From the NCBI GenBank assembly GCA_951230915.1, contig OX579633.1:20184574-20248573 (forward strand): 64,000 nt of DNA, read 5' to 3'. The notes under the pieces are model-generated. The model was given only the letters and a program-made list of their open reading frames with translations. It did not search any database and had not been told where the DNA came from. The DNA is from Antitrichia curtipendula (taxonomy: Eukaryota; Streptophyta; Bryopsida; Hypnales; Leucodontaceae). Below are positions 36,826 to 50,539 of the stretch, in pieces (the first letter of the stretch is position 1; the number at the start of each line of letters is the position of its first letter). The translations under genes and the position numbers were made by a program.

Positions 36826-37012
36826 GCTAGCATATGAGCCTAGAAATGCAAGCCTACAAGCTTTGAGCCTAAATGTAAATAGGTACTCTACAACCATTGA
36901 AGGTGCCTATAACATATGTATTCTATAACTATGGAAGGTACCTATAATATAGGTTCCTTATCTCCCAGACTCCTAAGCTCATGGGCTCAAGATCCTAGAC
37001 TCACATACTAGC
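36826..37012. repeat. fold-back repeat F1 with CCTATAATATAGG motifs
   Basis: It starts GCTAGCATATGAGCCTAG and ends CTAGACTCACATACTAGC, an imperfect inverted pair. The interior holds repeated ACTCTACAACCATTGAAGG and CCTATAAYATA motifs. A larger relative is at 38834-39735. Confidence 0.55.
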
Positions 37013-37890
37013 ACTTGTATATTGGAGAGTGAATTTTTCAACGGTTGGTTAGAGTTATGAAGAGATCACTATGGCTATGAATGCCAAATTTGTTAAGATG
37101 AATTTTAGTCTTGAGCAATTTCAAAGTAGGCGTATAGACCTCTAAAAGTAAAAGAAAACAAGCTCATTTTCATTCAAAGATCAATGACCGTAGACATTTA
37201 GCCAATTCCTATATACACCACTTGCTAATCAAAGATGAATTATTGTTGGCAACAAAGGATCAATATAGGAGTTGGACGGTTTAGATGTTGAATAGATCAA
37301 AATATGGGATTAAATGAAACGGATGGGTCGCATTTGTACCTAGTAGGAGTCAATAAGAGGATTCTAAGTAGAACTCTAATCTTCCAATGAGGGGTACGTG
37401 TAGCCTTGAATAGATCACAAAAGCAAGATGATTTGACCTATTCATTAAACTCACCATACATACCACAATGCAGTAAAGTGAATTTGGTCACATATCTATT
37501 AGGAATCTCATAAATCAATCCTCTTACAAGAGGATATCACATGTAATAAAGATGTATAATACTCATTTGTGGCTATAAAGAAACCAATTAAGCGCAGGAG
37601 GGTATTTGATGTGGGGCAACTTACCTTAGTTATTGCAATTAAGATAACTATATTTTTACATAAAAAACTACAAGGGGTATATTTTCAATATCCTATGGTT
37701 TTTATAAATTCATTTATGCAGTTTAGTAAGTGAGGCTATCTTACATATAAAATTTAAATGTCCAATTTTTTCCAATCCCTACCCTTCTTCACAAATTTTT
37801 CCTTCCCTCTACTACATACATTTATAGGGGATACATGATGAAACCAATAACAATCAATTCAATTCAAGTGTTATTGAACAAATGGTAGTT
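37013..37890. other. AT-rich intergenic sequence
   Basis: No gene or recognisable repeat end found. Confidence 0.45.
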
Positions 37891-38828
37891 TTAAACCCCT
37901 AAAGGTCAATGGTTTGTTGTATGGACAATTGAAAATCTAGGTAAGGTTCCTATGAAGTCAATTTTGGTTAGATGTTCACAAAATTTTGACACAAGGTGTA
38001 ACACATGTACCTCTTTAGTGGGGATATTAGTTCTTTTTTATTGGGTTCCCAAATCAAAAATTATGTTGCCATGAATTTTTTTTGGCAGCTAAGACAATTT
38101 AGGCATCTTTTGCAAAATATTCATCAACTTTTGAAATTTGGAATGTATGTATCTAATAATAATAAGGCAAAAAATTATCAAAAAAGAAATTTAATTCTCA
38201 AATCACATTTTAAAGAGAGTCAAACTTTGTTAGCTATATTGAGATGGCTTCAAGAAAAAACATTTTCTTGTAACTTCAAGTCTACTATCTTGCAATTTGT
38301 GATGTCAATGTTCTTGAAATTTTTCCCACATATTCCAAATGTTTGTCTCTAATATTTTACCATTTGGATTTCAAATTAAAAAAATTCTTCATTGCACAAG
38401 AAATCATCAAAAATTAACTAGTGTATTGCCAATGCATTTAACTTCCTTACATTATAGGGTGATTTAGAGTAAACTAGAGTCCGTATTTACGTCTGAAATT
38501 TTTCATAAATAAACCTATCATCATATAATTATGAATGGTTAAAATCCTCATTTTTGTAATAAAAATTTTATTCCAAAAGGGGCTCAAAGTCTATTGACAC
38601 TATTTCTCAAGAATGAATTTTTTTTTTCTCAATTTAAACATTATGATCTTTGAATCCACGTGCCTGATCAAATGGGCTAGAATTTTTTTCACACATTGCC
38701 TTACTTTCTTAACACAATTTTGTATGGTTAAATTTTTTTTTAAAGTTAATTTTTTATTTTAGACAATGCATCAAAAATTGGCAAGTTTAGACTTTTCTTC
38801 TTCCAAAATCCCTCTAGCTTTAGGGGCA
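37891..38828. mobile_element. TTAA-target element T6
   Basis: It begins TTAAACCCCTAAAGGTC and ends CTAGCTTTAGGGGCAA, the last bases being an eroded TTAA. The interior is an inverted relative of T2 (landmark CAAACTTTGTTAGCTATATT). The 115-residue plus-strand frame at 38005-38352 is not recognisable. Confidence 0.6.
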
Positions 38829-38833
38829 AAGAC

Positions 38834-39735
38834 GCTAGCATGTGAGCCTAGATATGTAAGCCTATGACCCTTGAGCCTAGGTGTAGATAGGTACTCTACA
38901 ACTATTGAAGGTGTCTATAATGTACATACTTATAATATAAGTATCTTATAACCATGGAAGATGCTTATAATATAGGCACATATACTAGAAATACATTCTA
39001 CAACCATAGAACGCTTATAACGTAGGTACCTATAACATAGCGTGTAACATAGACACCTATAATATAAATATCCTATAACCTCGGGGGATGCACCTAGTTC
39101 TACTACAACAAATTACGAGCGAACAAGTGGTTTCTAATAAACTATAATTTCAACCTAAAATTTTGAGCATTGTTTAGTAAAGACTATAGGTTTTTTTTAC
39201 TACAGGTTTCTATTGCCAAAATTCCCAACTCAAATAAAATATGAAATGATTTCTAGAAGAGGTTGAAAATAAACTAAAATGGCATGTTTTTCAACTCAAA
39301 TAATTATAGAGAACACATTTAGATGATCATTGAATCAATATTCAACTCAAAATGAGCTTTCAATAGTGAATTATTTATAGGAAATTTTCGTTCATTTTTT
39401 AGACAATTTTTTCTTATGTAATATAGGGGTGTGAAAGTTATTTTTCAATTCTACAGTGTATCTTTTTACTTCAAGAATTTGTAACTAATTATTATTAACA
39501 AATAAAAATATCAATAATTCAAAATATAAACTTTCAAAGTAGGAAAATCTATTCATATTTTTTTTTAAATTCAAAAAGTATAGAGGGGATCCAAAGTTTT
39601 ATTTGCATGTGGTTTCTAATGGATACTCTAAGTGAACTCCTCGAGCCTATAACTATAGAAGGTATCTAAAATATAGGTACTTATAGCCTAGGCTCCTAAG
39701 CTTATGAACTCAAGATCCTAGGCTCACATGCTAGC
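38834..39735. repeat. fold-back repeat F2, enlarged
   Basis: The start GCTAGCATGTGAGCCTAG and end CTAGGCTCACATGCTAGC are a perfect 18-bp inverted pair. Inside are many ACCTATAATATA-type units as in F1, plus about 530 bp of unrelated AT-rich sequence (about 39107-39640) bounded by GTGGTTTCTAAT repeats, probably a later insertion. Confidence 0.6.
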
Positions 39736-40159
39736 AACCGTGGCTAGGGACTTGTAATAAATTTACCATTGAACACTTCAAAATCTTCATTGTAACTAAC
39801 GGTAAACAACCCATTCAATATGTGTGTGTTTAACACACATAGCTTTAAAGATTATGTGACAATTTCTACCACTTGTAGTTAATGTCTTACATTTACACTT
39901 GACTTTTTAGATATATACACTATCAATATTGTGGCACAATTTTAGTCAACCACCTTTCATTGTAGATTTTTTTGACTATGTCCATTTTATCATCCACATA
40001 AAATATCTATCCACATCAAGATTTTCTATCTTGATGTGACATTGACTTTTCCCGTTGGAATGTCTATCAATGTCAGCTAGGATACATTCTGAAGCAACAA
40101 GATTCACATTAGCCCCCTAAAACAACTTTTTTGATAGCTTCAAAGACATGATCTAAACG

Positions 40160-40345
40160 GACAAGTTGTTGACGAGTCATTCTTTTGGTTATCCAAAATT
40201 TTATTTATTTATTTGATAGCTTGGACAACCTGTCCGTCGATCTGGACGGACAAGCCATTGATGAGTTATTGTTTTGGCCATCCAAAATTTTATTTATTTA
40301 TTTATTTGATAGCTTGGACAACCTCTCCGTCAACTTAGACGGACA
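40160..40345. repeat. two-copy tandem repeat, 89-bp period
   Basis: TTGGNNATCCAAAATTTTAT recurs at 40191 and 40280. Each unit contains TTTATTTA runs, GATAGCTTGGACAACCT, CCGTC and GACGGACAAGCC. Copy A has a single unit near 17200, so the duplication happened after the segments separated. Confidence 0.75.
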
Positions 40346-43300
40346 AGCCATCCAAAAAATATATTGCAATTTTTAAAAATAAATTATGATGGATATTGGG
40401 GTTGAATCTTGACATTTTATTGGTTTGACGGACGTCTAAATATAACGTGACGTTGAAAATCCTGGTCCATATCTATATTCATTGTACTATGGAAATTTTG
40501 CATGACCCTTATCTGACTTTGCTTGCAGATGGGTGAATTTGGCTTCACAAAATCCTTCCACACATCATTCAAAGACTTTGCCATTAGGTATCTTATAATG
40601 TGAAGGGCACCTCCTTTTGATCCTACAACCATACCTTTTATCATACCATTGTAGTTAGTCACAAGGCCATTAGAATAACCATGGTCGGCATGACATGCAA
40701 TAAAAGCTTTCAAACCTCTTGATGTCACGCTTGAGCTCATTTTCAAAACCACATCTGCATCCTAACCGAAAACATATCCTACACTTCCACTTAAAGAACT
40801 ACCTTTTGCCTTCAAAATGGCCACATCTATAACCTTAGATCTATAAACTACATCTACAATCCCATCTTGTTATATTGTATCTTTGTAATCCCATAACTAC
40901 ATGGGCATATGTATAAATAAATGGCCCATTAGAGAAAACAAATCCAAAACTTGCAAAATTGTCATCTAATCAAGAAACACACACTGTACAATCTTAGACA
41001 ATTTTGAAGAGCCTATCTTGAGATTGAGTTATTCCTCTCAAAATTTTCTCAATGACCTTGAAAAACCAACTACTAGAAGAACCCCGCTACCTACAATCTG
41101 CACACCACCCCTTGTCTCTTGTGAATCTCTAATACTATTGTCCTTTGCAATTTCAACTTTGTCTTTGTTTGCATTGTAAGCTCTAATTTGATGGAAATGG
41201 TCTCAATTTGAAATCTCACCTTACTTTCTATTCTCACTAATGTTTTCAAATGGCAAACATGACGAAGTTATGATTAATAGTTATAATATTGCAACCAATG
41301 AAAACCTTGCAAATTCCACATCTATAGAATATTGTAGTCAATAATTATAATATGGCGATGAAAGCATTCACAACCTAGATGGAAACGACTGTATAATTGA
41401 CAGACATGTAGGACCAAACTTCATTGATGCCTTTTACATTAGGATAAATCTTATATTAAAATAACAATTGAAAATTAAGTTCTTTTTGAGCCGTCTATAG
41501 CCATGGGTGATCCTGACACACTAGGACCCATCATGACAAACCAACACAAATAACCCACGTCACATCGAGATAGAATTCCCTGCACTAGAGTATCCATAGT
41601 CAATATGGCAAGCAAAGAATGCTTCTTGCTTCAAACCTTTGGAAGTTACCGCTAAACTCATCTTCAAAATTTTATCCATTTGAAGAACTCTTATAATACA
41701 AAAGAAAGATATTAAACCTATTTTTTGCTTGTCTTCTTGTCTCCATCCATTTTTGCTAATTTACACCTTTCTAATTCCTTAACAACATAGATACAAGTGA
41801 AAATAAGTGCTTTAGAGGAGTAAACAAAACTTGAACCTATAAAACTACCATTCTTCCAAAAGATGGCAATTGTGCACTCTTCCTACAACCAAATCACACC
41901 ACATCTTACTTACTTCGCAGTACTAAATAATTATCATGATACTATTCAATTAGATTTTTGGCCTACCACTAGGTATAACAAGATTTTAGACATAGCGTGT
42001 GCTTCTGTCTTGAGTTTGAAATCTTCGCAATGTTAGAGTACAGTAGGGCTCCATGACCTTTTTTCTATGTGCACTTGGTCACAATTCTACAAGTAGAGGA
42101 CGTACTAAAATCTTACCAATGTCAAGGTAGGGCAAGGCTAAGTGCTTTTGTTTTCAGTTGCACCTAGTTGGCAATGCCTCCAATCCTACAACTCCTAGAA
42201 ATAAGATTCAAAAAACCCAAAGTGAAGAACTTTAAGAGTTTGCAATGGTATAGAGAAGAGGACCAAACTATAAAGCCATGCAAGGGCAAAAATATTCATT
42301 TCATTGGACTGTTACAAGATTTTTCATTCAACCAAGGAGGTCAATAGTCCAACAAATTGACCCTATCCACAATAACTTCCTAGGATCCATAACTTTGAGA
42401 CTATCTTAAAAGAACTTATAAATATGAGGTATTATTTATATGTGTATCTTACTTATAATTGTGTGTACATTAATTTGTACTTTCTATATTACCTCAAAGT
42501 TTTTTCTAATTTTCTAACACTATAAATTAATATCTCCCTATATTATGCTTTACATTGTCTAGTAAAAAAATCTAAATGACCCACTTGGGTCTTAGAGCTA
42601 TTAATGATTTATTTATCATTTAATCTCATATCTATTTCTGTTAAAAGAAATTTATAAAGAATAAAATCAAGTGTATTTTTCTGAATTTTTTTACCTACTT
42701 TCAACTCAGTTCTTCAACATAAAAAACTAAAAATTTAAAACGTGAAATACAAAAAATTTAAGCCAAGAAGATTCAAGCTTTAAAATCTAGTTAGGCATGG
42801 TACAAAAAAATTAGATTTATTCAATTCAAACAAAAATATTTTACAATCTAATTGAATAAAGCTTTTGAAATTTCTTCCATACATTTTTATATTAGTCTAG
42901 TGCAAGATTCTAAGGTTAAATATGCCAAAGAAACAATTGTTAAAGTTTTTTGCACTATACAATAGAAATAGAAATTGTAAGTGATTTTTGACAAAAAAAA
43001 TGCTTGGGTATTTAGGGATTCAATTAAAGTGTCGAAAATGCCAAACAACCAATTTTACATTCATAAAAATTATTTGAAAAACACTTATTGACTTAATGGA
43101 GATCAAAATTACAAAACAATAAGTTTGATACTACATTCAATGAAACTACCTTTAGAGCACAAGTATAAGGGCTTTTCAAAGTTGCAAAATCTAAAGAATT
43201 TAAAATATTTCAACTTTTCTTGGATAAAATAGATACGCTCAATTTGAAAAATTGCCAAGGAAAAAATGCACACTATTGATAATTTCATCATAATTAGCAA

Positions 43301-43664
43301 TTCATCAACAAAAGTATCTCAAAAAAATATATATATATAGGACTTTGATTGATTTTGGTACCCCTAAAATTGAAGTTTTGAGGTAGACAATATATATAGA
43401 CACTTCAATATAATGAAACTTCACCTAATTATAACTTCTACAAATTCTTGCCACAATATACATGAGTCCACAATTGAATTTAGGAAGATCTATTTTTCAC
43501 ACTTTGAAAATCCATAGTGTATTCATCTAGTGTTCAAGAAATGCAAAAAAAGAAAATCTAAAATACTTTTTTGACTTTGAACAAGATCAAACCAAAACTA
43601 AGCTAATAAACAATGGTGAAAATGCTCAATTGCATGCATAATCAAACGCATTTAGATACAGTTC

Positions 43665-43935
43665 TTTTTGAGAGCTCTAGAAGTATTGGGAATCTGTACA
43701 AAGGCCAATGCAAAATATTTTTTAGATGATGTATGATCATTTGGCATTATATGTGCCAACATTTTGTGTAGAAAGATGCCCTGTGAATGCCTATTTACAA
43801 TTCTAAAGGATTTACATAAGAAGATAAATGTTTGAATGAATTACATATTGCCAAGCACTTGCAAAGAATTTACTACTTTGGTAAGAAAATGTTGTGCTTT
43901 CAATCCATTTAAGAAGCCAAAATGTTTTGATATAT
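43665..43935 (+). pseudogene. protein-kinase C-lobe fragment (copy B)
   Basis: The nucleotide sequence parallels 21790-22068 (CTCTAGAAGTATTGGGAAT, CATTTGGCATTA, GATTTACATAAGA, GAAAATGTTGTGCTTTC). In-frame stops replace the region before the SFG motif (TAG, TGA) and the LHKR-to-ILLRT region. It is clearly non-coding. Confidence 0.65.
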
Positions 43936-44381
43936 GGAAGAAAGTCATACTTTGAAAATCAATTAACTAGTTGGACAAAGAAAACTTCATTAATACATTT
44001 GCTCTTCAAGCAAGATATGATGTGAAATGTATCAAGAAGTAAAAGCACATTGTAAATGTTCAAAATGTGTGCTACTAATACAAATGAGTGAAATCATTAG
44101 ATTTGTAAATGACTTTGAATAAAAAGTTTTATTTATCAAATGAAGGAATTTGAAACTTGTATATTCTCTAATTGATATTAATTTGAAATCAAAACTTGCA
44201 AGTGAATTCTTAAAGCTATATCAATTTAGTACTTTCAGTGATAAAATATTATAAAACCATTATATTTAAGGAAATGAAAAGATTAAGATTTGTCTACTTC
44301 ACCAATAGATAAGCTACAATTAAATTTCTGTATTGTACAAGTAACTAGTATAAGATAAAAAATGATATTCTAATATAGCCC

Positions 44382-45541
44382 TTAACCTCTAAAGCTCTAA
44401 ATTGTGTTTTTTGACAACATAGCAATTTTGGGCAACTCACTATGGATGGAATTTTTATTTTTATCTTCAAAATTTTCACATAGGTTGGGCCCTAGAAGTA
44501 TCTTTAGGCCCAACAATTTTCATAACATTTGACTACATGGTTCGACCAAATGTGGGCAATCCGGGCATCAAAAAATCTTCTTTAAAAATCATTTTTTAAA
44601 GAAATATAAATTTAAAACTAGTTTTGTAGATTTACATTCATGTGGAAAGCTTTGAATCATTCCATTTTGATTAATGAGATGCAAATTGTAGGAGTTTTAG
44701 TTTGTAGGTAGTTTGTGGGTAATTATGGAATTTTGACTCTAAGATAAATTTTGAAGTCGTTTATTGAACTCAATTTTTGATGGAATTGAAAAAAAATAAA
44801 AACATTGAGTGTAGATTTTTTAACATAACTAAGTTCTTAACAATTTAGTATTTTGAATCATTCTCTACTTATTTCTACTTACAATTTTTTTCTTTTATGT
44901 TGTACAATTCCAAATGATGTGAAAATTTTCAAGCATGTAGCCAATTTGCCTTGAAGAATGAATCCAAAGAAGCAAGGTGGGTACACCCAAAACCGCCACT
45001 TTTTTCTACTGAGCCTAGTTACTACTATTATATTGGTTAAAGTTTCATATATTATTGTTGGCAAATGAAAGGAGGTTCCAACGCACCAGAGAACGTGGCA
45101 TTTGGACATCGTATGCAAAAGTTATTAAGGGTCAAAGTTTGTTTTTGAAAGTGCTCCATCCAAATAGGTACATAACTGATTTTGGAAATGTACACAACCT
45201 GTAGATGGCGCTTTAAGGTCAGGTGCCATTTTGGGGGTGCCTACCTTACCACCAACATAGATATTTTTTCATACAAGTAAGTTCTAGTGAAGTGTAGCTG
45301 CCAAATTTTTTGTAGGGTCAAGAAAAATATTTTTGCCACTTCGAATGCTAATATCTTGTAATCCACACAGTGGAAATTATATATATATTTTTTTATATCT
45401 TTTCAAACCAACTTGATACAATATCCTTTGGTTACATGTGCCCAAATTTATTTATTTATTCTAAGAATTTATTTTTATTACTAGAAATGACAGTTTTGGT
45501 GCGTTTTGGTGAAAATATAGTCAAAAACCTTTAGGGGTTCA
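44382..45541. mobile_element. TTAA-target element T8, carrying nested MITE M3
   Basis: It starts TTAACCTCTAAAGCTC and ends AACCTTTAGGGGTTCA (TTAA changed by one base). It is the same subfamily and orientation as T1. After removal of M3 it is about 0.89 kb. Confidence 0.7.
44975..45246. mobile_element. TA-target MITE M3, nested in T8
   Basis: 272 bp, ends AGGTGGGTACACCCAAAACC and, on the other strand, AGGTAGGCACCCCCAAAATG; it is the reverse orientation of M2. Flanks are CA (44973-44974) and TA (45247-45248). T1 and T3 lack it at the homologous place (after GAATCCAAAGA), which gives the empty site. Confidence 0.85.
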
Positions 45542-48027
45542 TTTTCCAAAATAATTGAATAGCTATATTCTTCAAAACATAATTACTATGAATTTTAAGC
45601 TGAAGATTTTGTTCCACCCATATTGGTCATATAGACCTTCCTATTTCCGACCAAGCTAGGATTGGTTGCAAAATCCACCAAGGGTATTGAGAGTCTTATG
45701 GCCAATCATAATGCACCACAATTGCATTGGAAATTGTGCCATAATTAATGGCTACTAATCACATCCTTCACGAAATTATACCACCCTACGTTGCCAGAAT
45801 GGTGTGTGTGTGTGATCAAGAATGAATTGCCTCCTTTAGGAAGCGCTTTCCTCCAATTTGACTGTTGCAACTCCATCTCATACAATGCATCGAATTGAAG
45901 ATCTACCACTCATTTGTTACAAAAGTCTAACTACTATGAGCCTATGTACAATTTCCAAGGTTATACAACCACATCTAGCGATAGACAATCATTTTTTTTT
46001 TAAATTTTTGGAAGGCTTGTAAACCGCTATATTAGTTTACTTGTTAGATTGTAGAAAATATAAACGTTATGTATTAAATTCCATGTCCAGAAGTGTTAGT
46101 ACTCCGGATTAAGCCATAATCACAATTTAGGAAGTTTTTCCGTGAGATAGGAATAGGAACTTTAGGAATTTAGGGTGAAAATCTAGAAATGCAATTAGGA
46201 GAAAGTAATGGGAAAAATCTAAGGAAAAAAACAAGAATTTAAAACTAAAAAGACTTTAAGCAAGATTTGGTAAAGTAACCAAACTAGGCAAATGGGAAAA
46301 ATGTTTAGAAAATGAAAAAAAAATTCTACAAATGAAAAATGATATTAGAAAAACCAAAAAAATTATCAAGTATAAAAAATATAAAAATGAAAACCAAAAA
46401 ATAGAAAGTACAAAAATATAAAATAAAAATGAAAACCAAAATACTGCAAGTAGGAAATGAAGTTTAAAATAAAATGAAAACCACAAAAAATTATAAATAT
46501 GAAAAAACACAAAACAAGTTAGTAAACTTAACACTACTACTAGAATACTAGAATAGTGTTAGAAATACTAAAATAGGATAAAAACAGTAAAATTGGAAAA
46601 ATACAGTAATTTAGGGGGGGTTGCACTAAATTGGCGCAGTCTACACCAAAGTAGCGCAGTTTTCACTAATTTAGCGCATTCTACAGTAAACTAGCGATTT
46701 TAACAGTAAACTAGTGTGGGATGAATGTGATTAAGAAAATTAGTTGTTAAGGTGTTGGATATAGGCAAAATTAGGGTTCCAAGCCCTCTCTCTCAAATTT
46801 TCTCAATTTTTGTGTGTGCATGTGTTTTGGGAGCTTGGTAGAAAATGGGTGTGAAAAATGAACAAAAGTGTTAGGAGATTAGAAAAATGACTTAATGCTA
46901 GAACCAATTTGTCAAAGTAGGTCCACTTGTTTGGTGAAAATTGAGTGAAGAAAAATGAGTTCAGTTAGGTTAGATGGGAAACTATATTGGAAGATTTGGA
47001 AGGACGACCAACTTTGACGAGCTGCCACGGACAATTGACTTTGAATTAGGAGCTGAAATTTGGAGGGGAGCTGAGCCTTCAAGTTAGTTTTCGATCAAGA
47101 CCAATGTCATCCAATTCGGAGCTCAAACATAGTAATGGTGATTGATTTTGTGGCGGGAGGTCTGCTGCCGTAGGACTTTTGTGCTGCAACTTTGGACAGC
47201 GACTGTGGCAAATTGATGAAGCACAAGTAGCTGAATTTTGGGGGAAAGCAAGATGAGAGGTTAACTTTCCAAAGGGATCGTTCTTGAAACATTTTGAGCT
47301 CAGATGAATCCACGACAGACATTTTTCTAGCAGAAGCCCAATTTGAGGTTTTTGATGGAACTTTGCCCAATTCTTATTGAATGCTTGCAATTTTCATTGC
47401 ATTGAATCATGGAAAGAGTTTTTGAATGCATGTGTTGCTAAATTGGACGCTGAAAGATGCATGGGAGTAAATTTTAGGATTTAGGGCGCATGTGGAAGAG
47501 TTGCCCTAATTGAATCAAAATTAGGGTTTGAGGGATCAATTGATTGACATGAAAACTACATTTTGAAGGTTAGAGAAGATAATTCCTTAACATTGCATGG
47601 AAAACACTAAATGAAAAGAATAAATGCAATGGGATGCGTGAGAAATGAAGTGTTGGTCTATTGAGGTGTGCTGGAATTATTGTGTAGGGGCCAATTTAGG
47701 CCATATTTGGACCCCAATTGTGAAATTTAGGTAGATTTTGGCCATGATATGTGACCTAAGTATTTAAGTACACAATTTAGTCATTGCATGATAAATATTG
47801 CATGTGTTGTGATGAGGATTTGTGTTGGAATTCTCTTTTAGGGCTCAAATTAGTCCATTTTGGGAGCCCTAATTGAGAATTTAGTAGTGACTTTGGCTAT
47901 AAGAGTCCATTGCTTGGAAGGCAATATAGGTCTAGAATCCCATACACTCCCCCTCGGCCAACTCTAGGGGTGGTTTTCCTTCACACGGGAAAATCACTCA
48001 TAAGGCTAGTTGGAATGCTGGGGTATT
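45542..48027. other. intergenic sequence between duplicated blocks
   Basis: Includes an A-rich purine stretch at 46200-46520 with loosely repeated AAAATGAAAACCAAAA, a 20-bp minisatellite at 46585-46723, and less AT-rich sequence at 46740-47900 with a telo-box-like TTAGGGTT. The overlapping minus-strand frames at 47079-47390 show no known domain, and I do not call them as genes. Confidence 0.4.
46585..46723. repeat. 20-bp minisatellite, about 7 degenerate units
   Basis: Units start at 46585, 46604, 46624, 46644, 46664, 46684 and 46704, each close to CACTAAATTAGCGCAGTCTA. The spacing is exactly 20 in all but the first (19). Confidence 0.85.
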
Positions 48028-49850
48028 CAGGGGTCAAACAAATGATTCATACAATACCAAAAAGGTTGATTTCTACAATGACCAATTCAACCTTGTAGGG
48101 TTAAATTTGAAGATGCATTTTTCATTAGACATTATTCAATTTTGATCAACACAAAAAGAAGAATAAAATAAACATTTCAATCAAATTTTTGTTTTTTTGT
48201 AGTTTAGAACTTGTAGATTTGGCAAAATCAACATAATGCTATTTCTCGTGCTATTTTACTTCTTTTTCAAACTCTCTTTTTATGTACATACATTTAAGTC
48301 ATTTATTCTTGTTCATTACTTGTTGAATATTTGTAATAATTGTATTTATCACTTCATAATCAAATACAAATAATATATTATCAATATACTTAACTATATG
48401 TTATAAATTTACTATAATACTTTTTATATCATTACATACTAGGAACAAACCACTTTGAATGACCTCAATTCTTTTTTGTCACATTCCTAACCTAACAATA
48501 GATTGTTGCAAAGGCCAAGTGTCCCTTTGGGGGACAAATGAGATTTTGGGCAGGTACTTATGGGCTGAATTTTTGTCCTGATTTTTTGAAACTTTTTTTA
48601 AAGATAGAAATTGATTAGCTTCGTGGAAATATAATTTGTTTTTTTAGTCAATGCTTGGGAACAAAAGTTATGCCCAAATAAGCTCAAAACAAAGGAGAGC
48701 AAACAACTAAAAGAATTTGCAAAAATTTAAATTATATTTATTTTTTCTCATAGATTAGATTTTTGTCTATCTGGTAAGCTTTGATTCATTTCATTTGGAT
48801 TTGTTATGAGAAAGTTTTGGACAATCTTGTTTATCGGGCAATTAGAGCATCTTTTGAAAAAAATAACTTGTAAGATTCATTTCTGGATGTAATTTTTGCA
48901 ATTTTTCAAAAACAAAAGTTTCGCATGATTTAGTTTGTTTGCTAGAATAGTTTCACCATTGGGATTAATGCATTTTATTTCCATCTACAAGATATTAATA
49001 GTTTAGATTTTCCTTCTATCTTGTATCTACTTCTACTTAACAATTTTTTGAAGAATGAAAATTAATCTTTTTGAGTTTATTTATTTTTCGTAGACTCTCA
49101 ACTCAATTCTCCACTATAAAGATTTAAAGCTCAAAGCTCTCTAGTGCAAAAATTTAAGTTAAAAATGTTCAATGTCAAAAAAACTTGTCCCGCAATGTGC
49201 TGAAAAACTTGTTTTTTTCACTTTAAACGCAAATATCTTGCAATCTCTACGGTCAAAAATTTTGAAGTTTTTTCCACGCATTCTCATACTAGTTAGGTGT
49301 TACGTGAAAACAAAAACAAATGATGACATACTTAATTTTGGGCAAAAATGGTTGCTGCAAATGAAAAATGTTGATAGAATTTCAATTCACTGGTAAGTTT
49401 GTTAAATGAAAACATGAGCTTCACTCAACCATCTAGAAGAATCTAATGTTGCATATAGAGAGAGAATGCGGGTTTGTTGGTTTCAGCCCTTGATGGGCAA
49501 AAAAACTCCCACAACAAATCACCATATTATAAAACTCAGGCTCTCACAAGCACGCAGAAATGAAAGTGTCAATTCAAAGGACAAGACGAAATTGAAACCA
49601 TGTCAAGCTGCAACAAATGGGCAACAAACACGCAACAAACGGGAAAAAAAGATGGTGAGTGGAGATGTTGGAAATACTGAAGAATGTTTAGAAAACAATG
49701 TTGGTCTCTTGATTCAAAAGATTGAAAACAAAACGAAGATGTTAAACAGAACACAACGGTGAATATTTTGCATATAGTGTATCAGTCTAGGTATGTTTGT
49801 GTGTTGTTGTGTTTGTAAGCAGTTTAAAAAATCAAGACATGGCCATCATC
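48028..49850. repeat. segmental duplication block R2 (partner 24011-25000)
   Basis: Collinear with R1, interrupted at about 48511-49310 by a remnant related to T5 in reverse orientation (CCCTTTGGGGGACAAATGAG start, CTTGCAATCT...CATTCTCATACTAG near its end). The exon-like stretch at 49466-49762 keeps NSKDKTKLKPCQAATN and KKMVSGDVGNTEEC as in R1. Confidence 0.75.
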
Positions 49851-49989
49851 ATTAGGATTCATTATTTGGTAATAGTCAAGCCAACTCTTCATCTGCTCTT
49901 AACCCTAGACCCCTCATCGCCCCAAGGCCTAACCATGTCAAAAAAAGACCGTTGCTTTTCAAGTGTTATAAGTTTAAATGTGAGTATAG

Positions 49990-50539
49990 TATGAAACTCT
50001 TAACCATACAATCTTGTAGTGTGCATGTTGTAGATGGTATAAATCAAATTTGGGGTCTTACTAAAATGTTCAAGAACTAGACTAGTATGCACAACTTTTC
50101 CAACAAAAATTATTGAAAACAAATCTTATCTGGAGAAGTTATAAGCCACCAAAGTTCATTGTAATGCAAAAATGTTTAGATTTTGAACTTTGAATTGCTC
50201 CCAAGCATTCAAACAACTTGGATTGACAAGAAAATTTTACCACAATAAGTAGACTTCATGGGGAACAAAACACAACAAATTTGATTGAAAAATAACATTT
50301 GATGAAAAGGATAAAAGCCCCTAAAGTTGCAGCCATCTCAATGCAGTGTGGTGAACTCAAATTGAACCTGCAAACTTTGAATGGCTTTCAAAAACTCAGT
50401 ACATCTTGTATAGATCTGAAAATATTACCAAAAAAAATAGACTAGTATGCACAACTTTTCCAACAAGTTTTATTGAATTTGGACATTGGATGCAAGAATT
50501 ACAGCACTTTGAAGTTGACTGCTAGAACGTGTGAAGACA
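49990..50539. repeat. satellite-like tandem repeat, period about 172-188 bp
   Basis: Units start at about 50079, 50251 and 50439 with AGACTAGTATGCACAACTTT or a diverged version, preceded by a partial unit. Units 1 and 3 share more than 25 identical bases at the start. The last unit is cut by the CACTA insertion at 50540. Confidence 0.6.

Larger units (their letters stand above)
39850..44375. repeat. segmental duplication, copy B (partner 16850-22520)
   Basis: Collinear with copy A but about 1.1 kb shorter, lacking parts of the 18.3-19.5 kb portion. It carries more decayed versions of both coding remnants (unknown protein at 40417-40960 on the minus strand, kinase fragment at 43665-43935). 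A TTAA element, T8, begins 7 bp after the shared end. Confidence 0.8.

Noticed and set aside
47079..47390. 103-aa minus-strand frame, Cys/Ser/Pro-containing
   Set aside because: Two overlapping frames are open, neither with a domain, splice context or duplicate conservation. Left as unassigned sequence.
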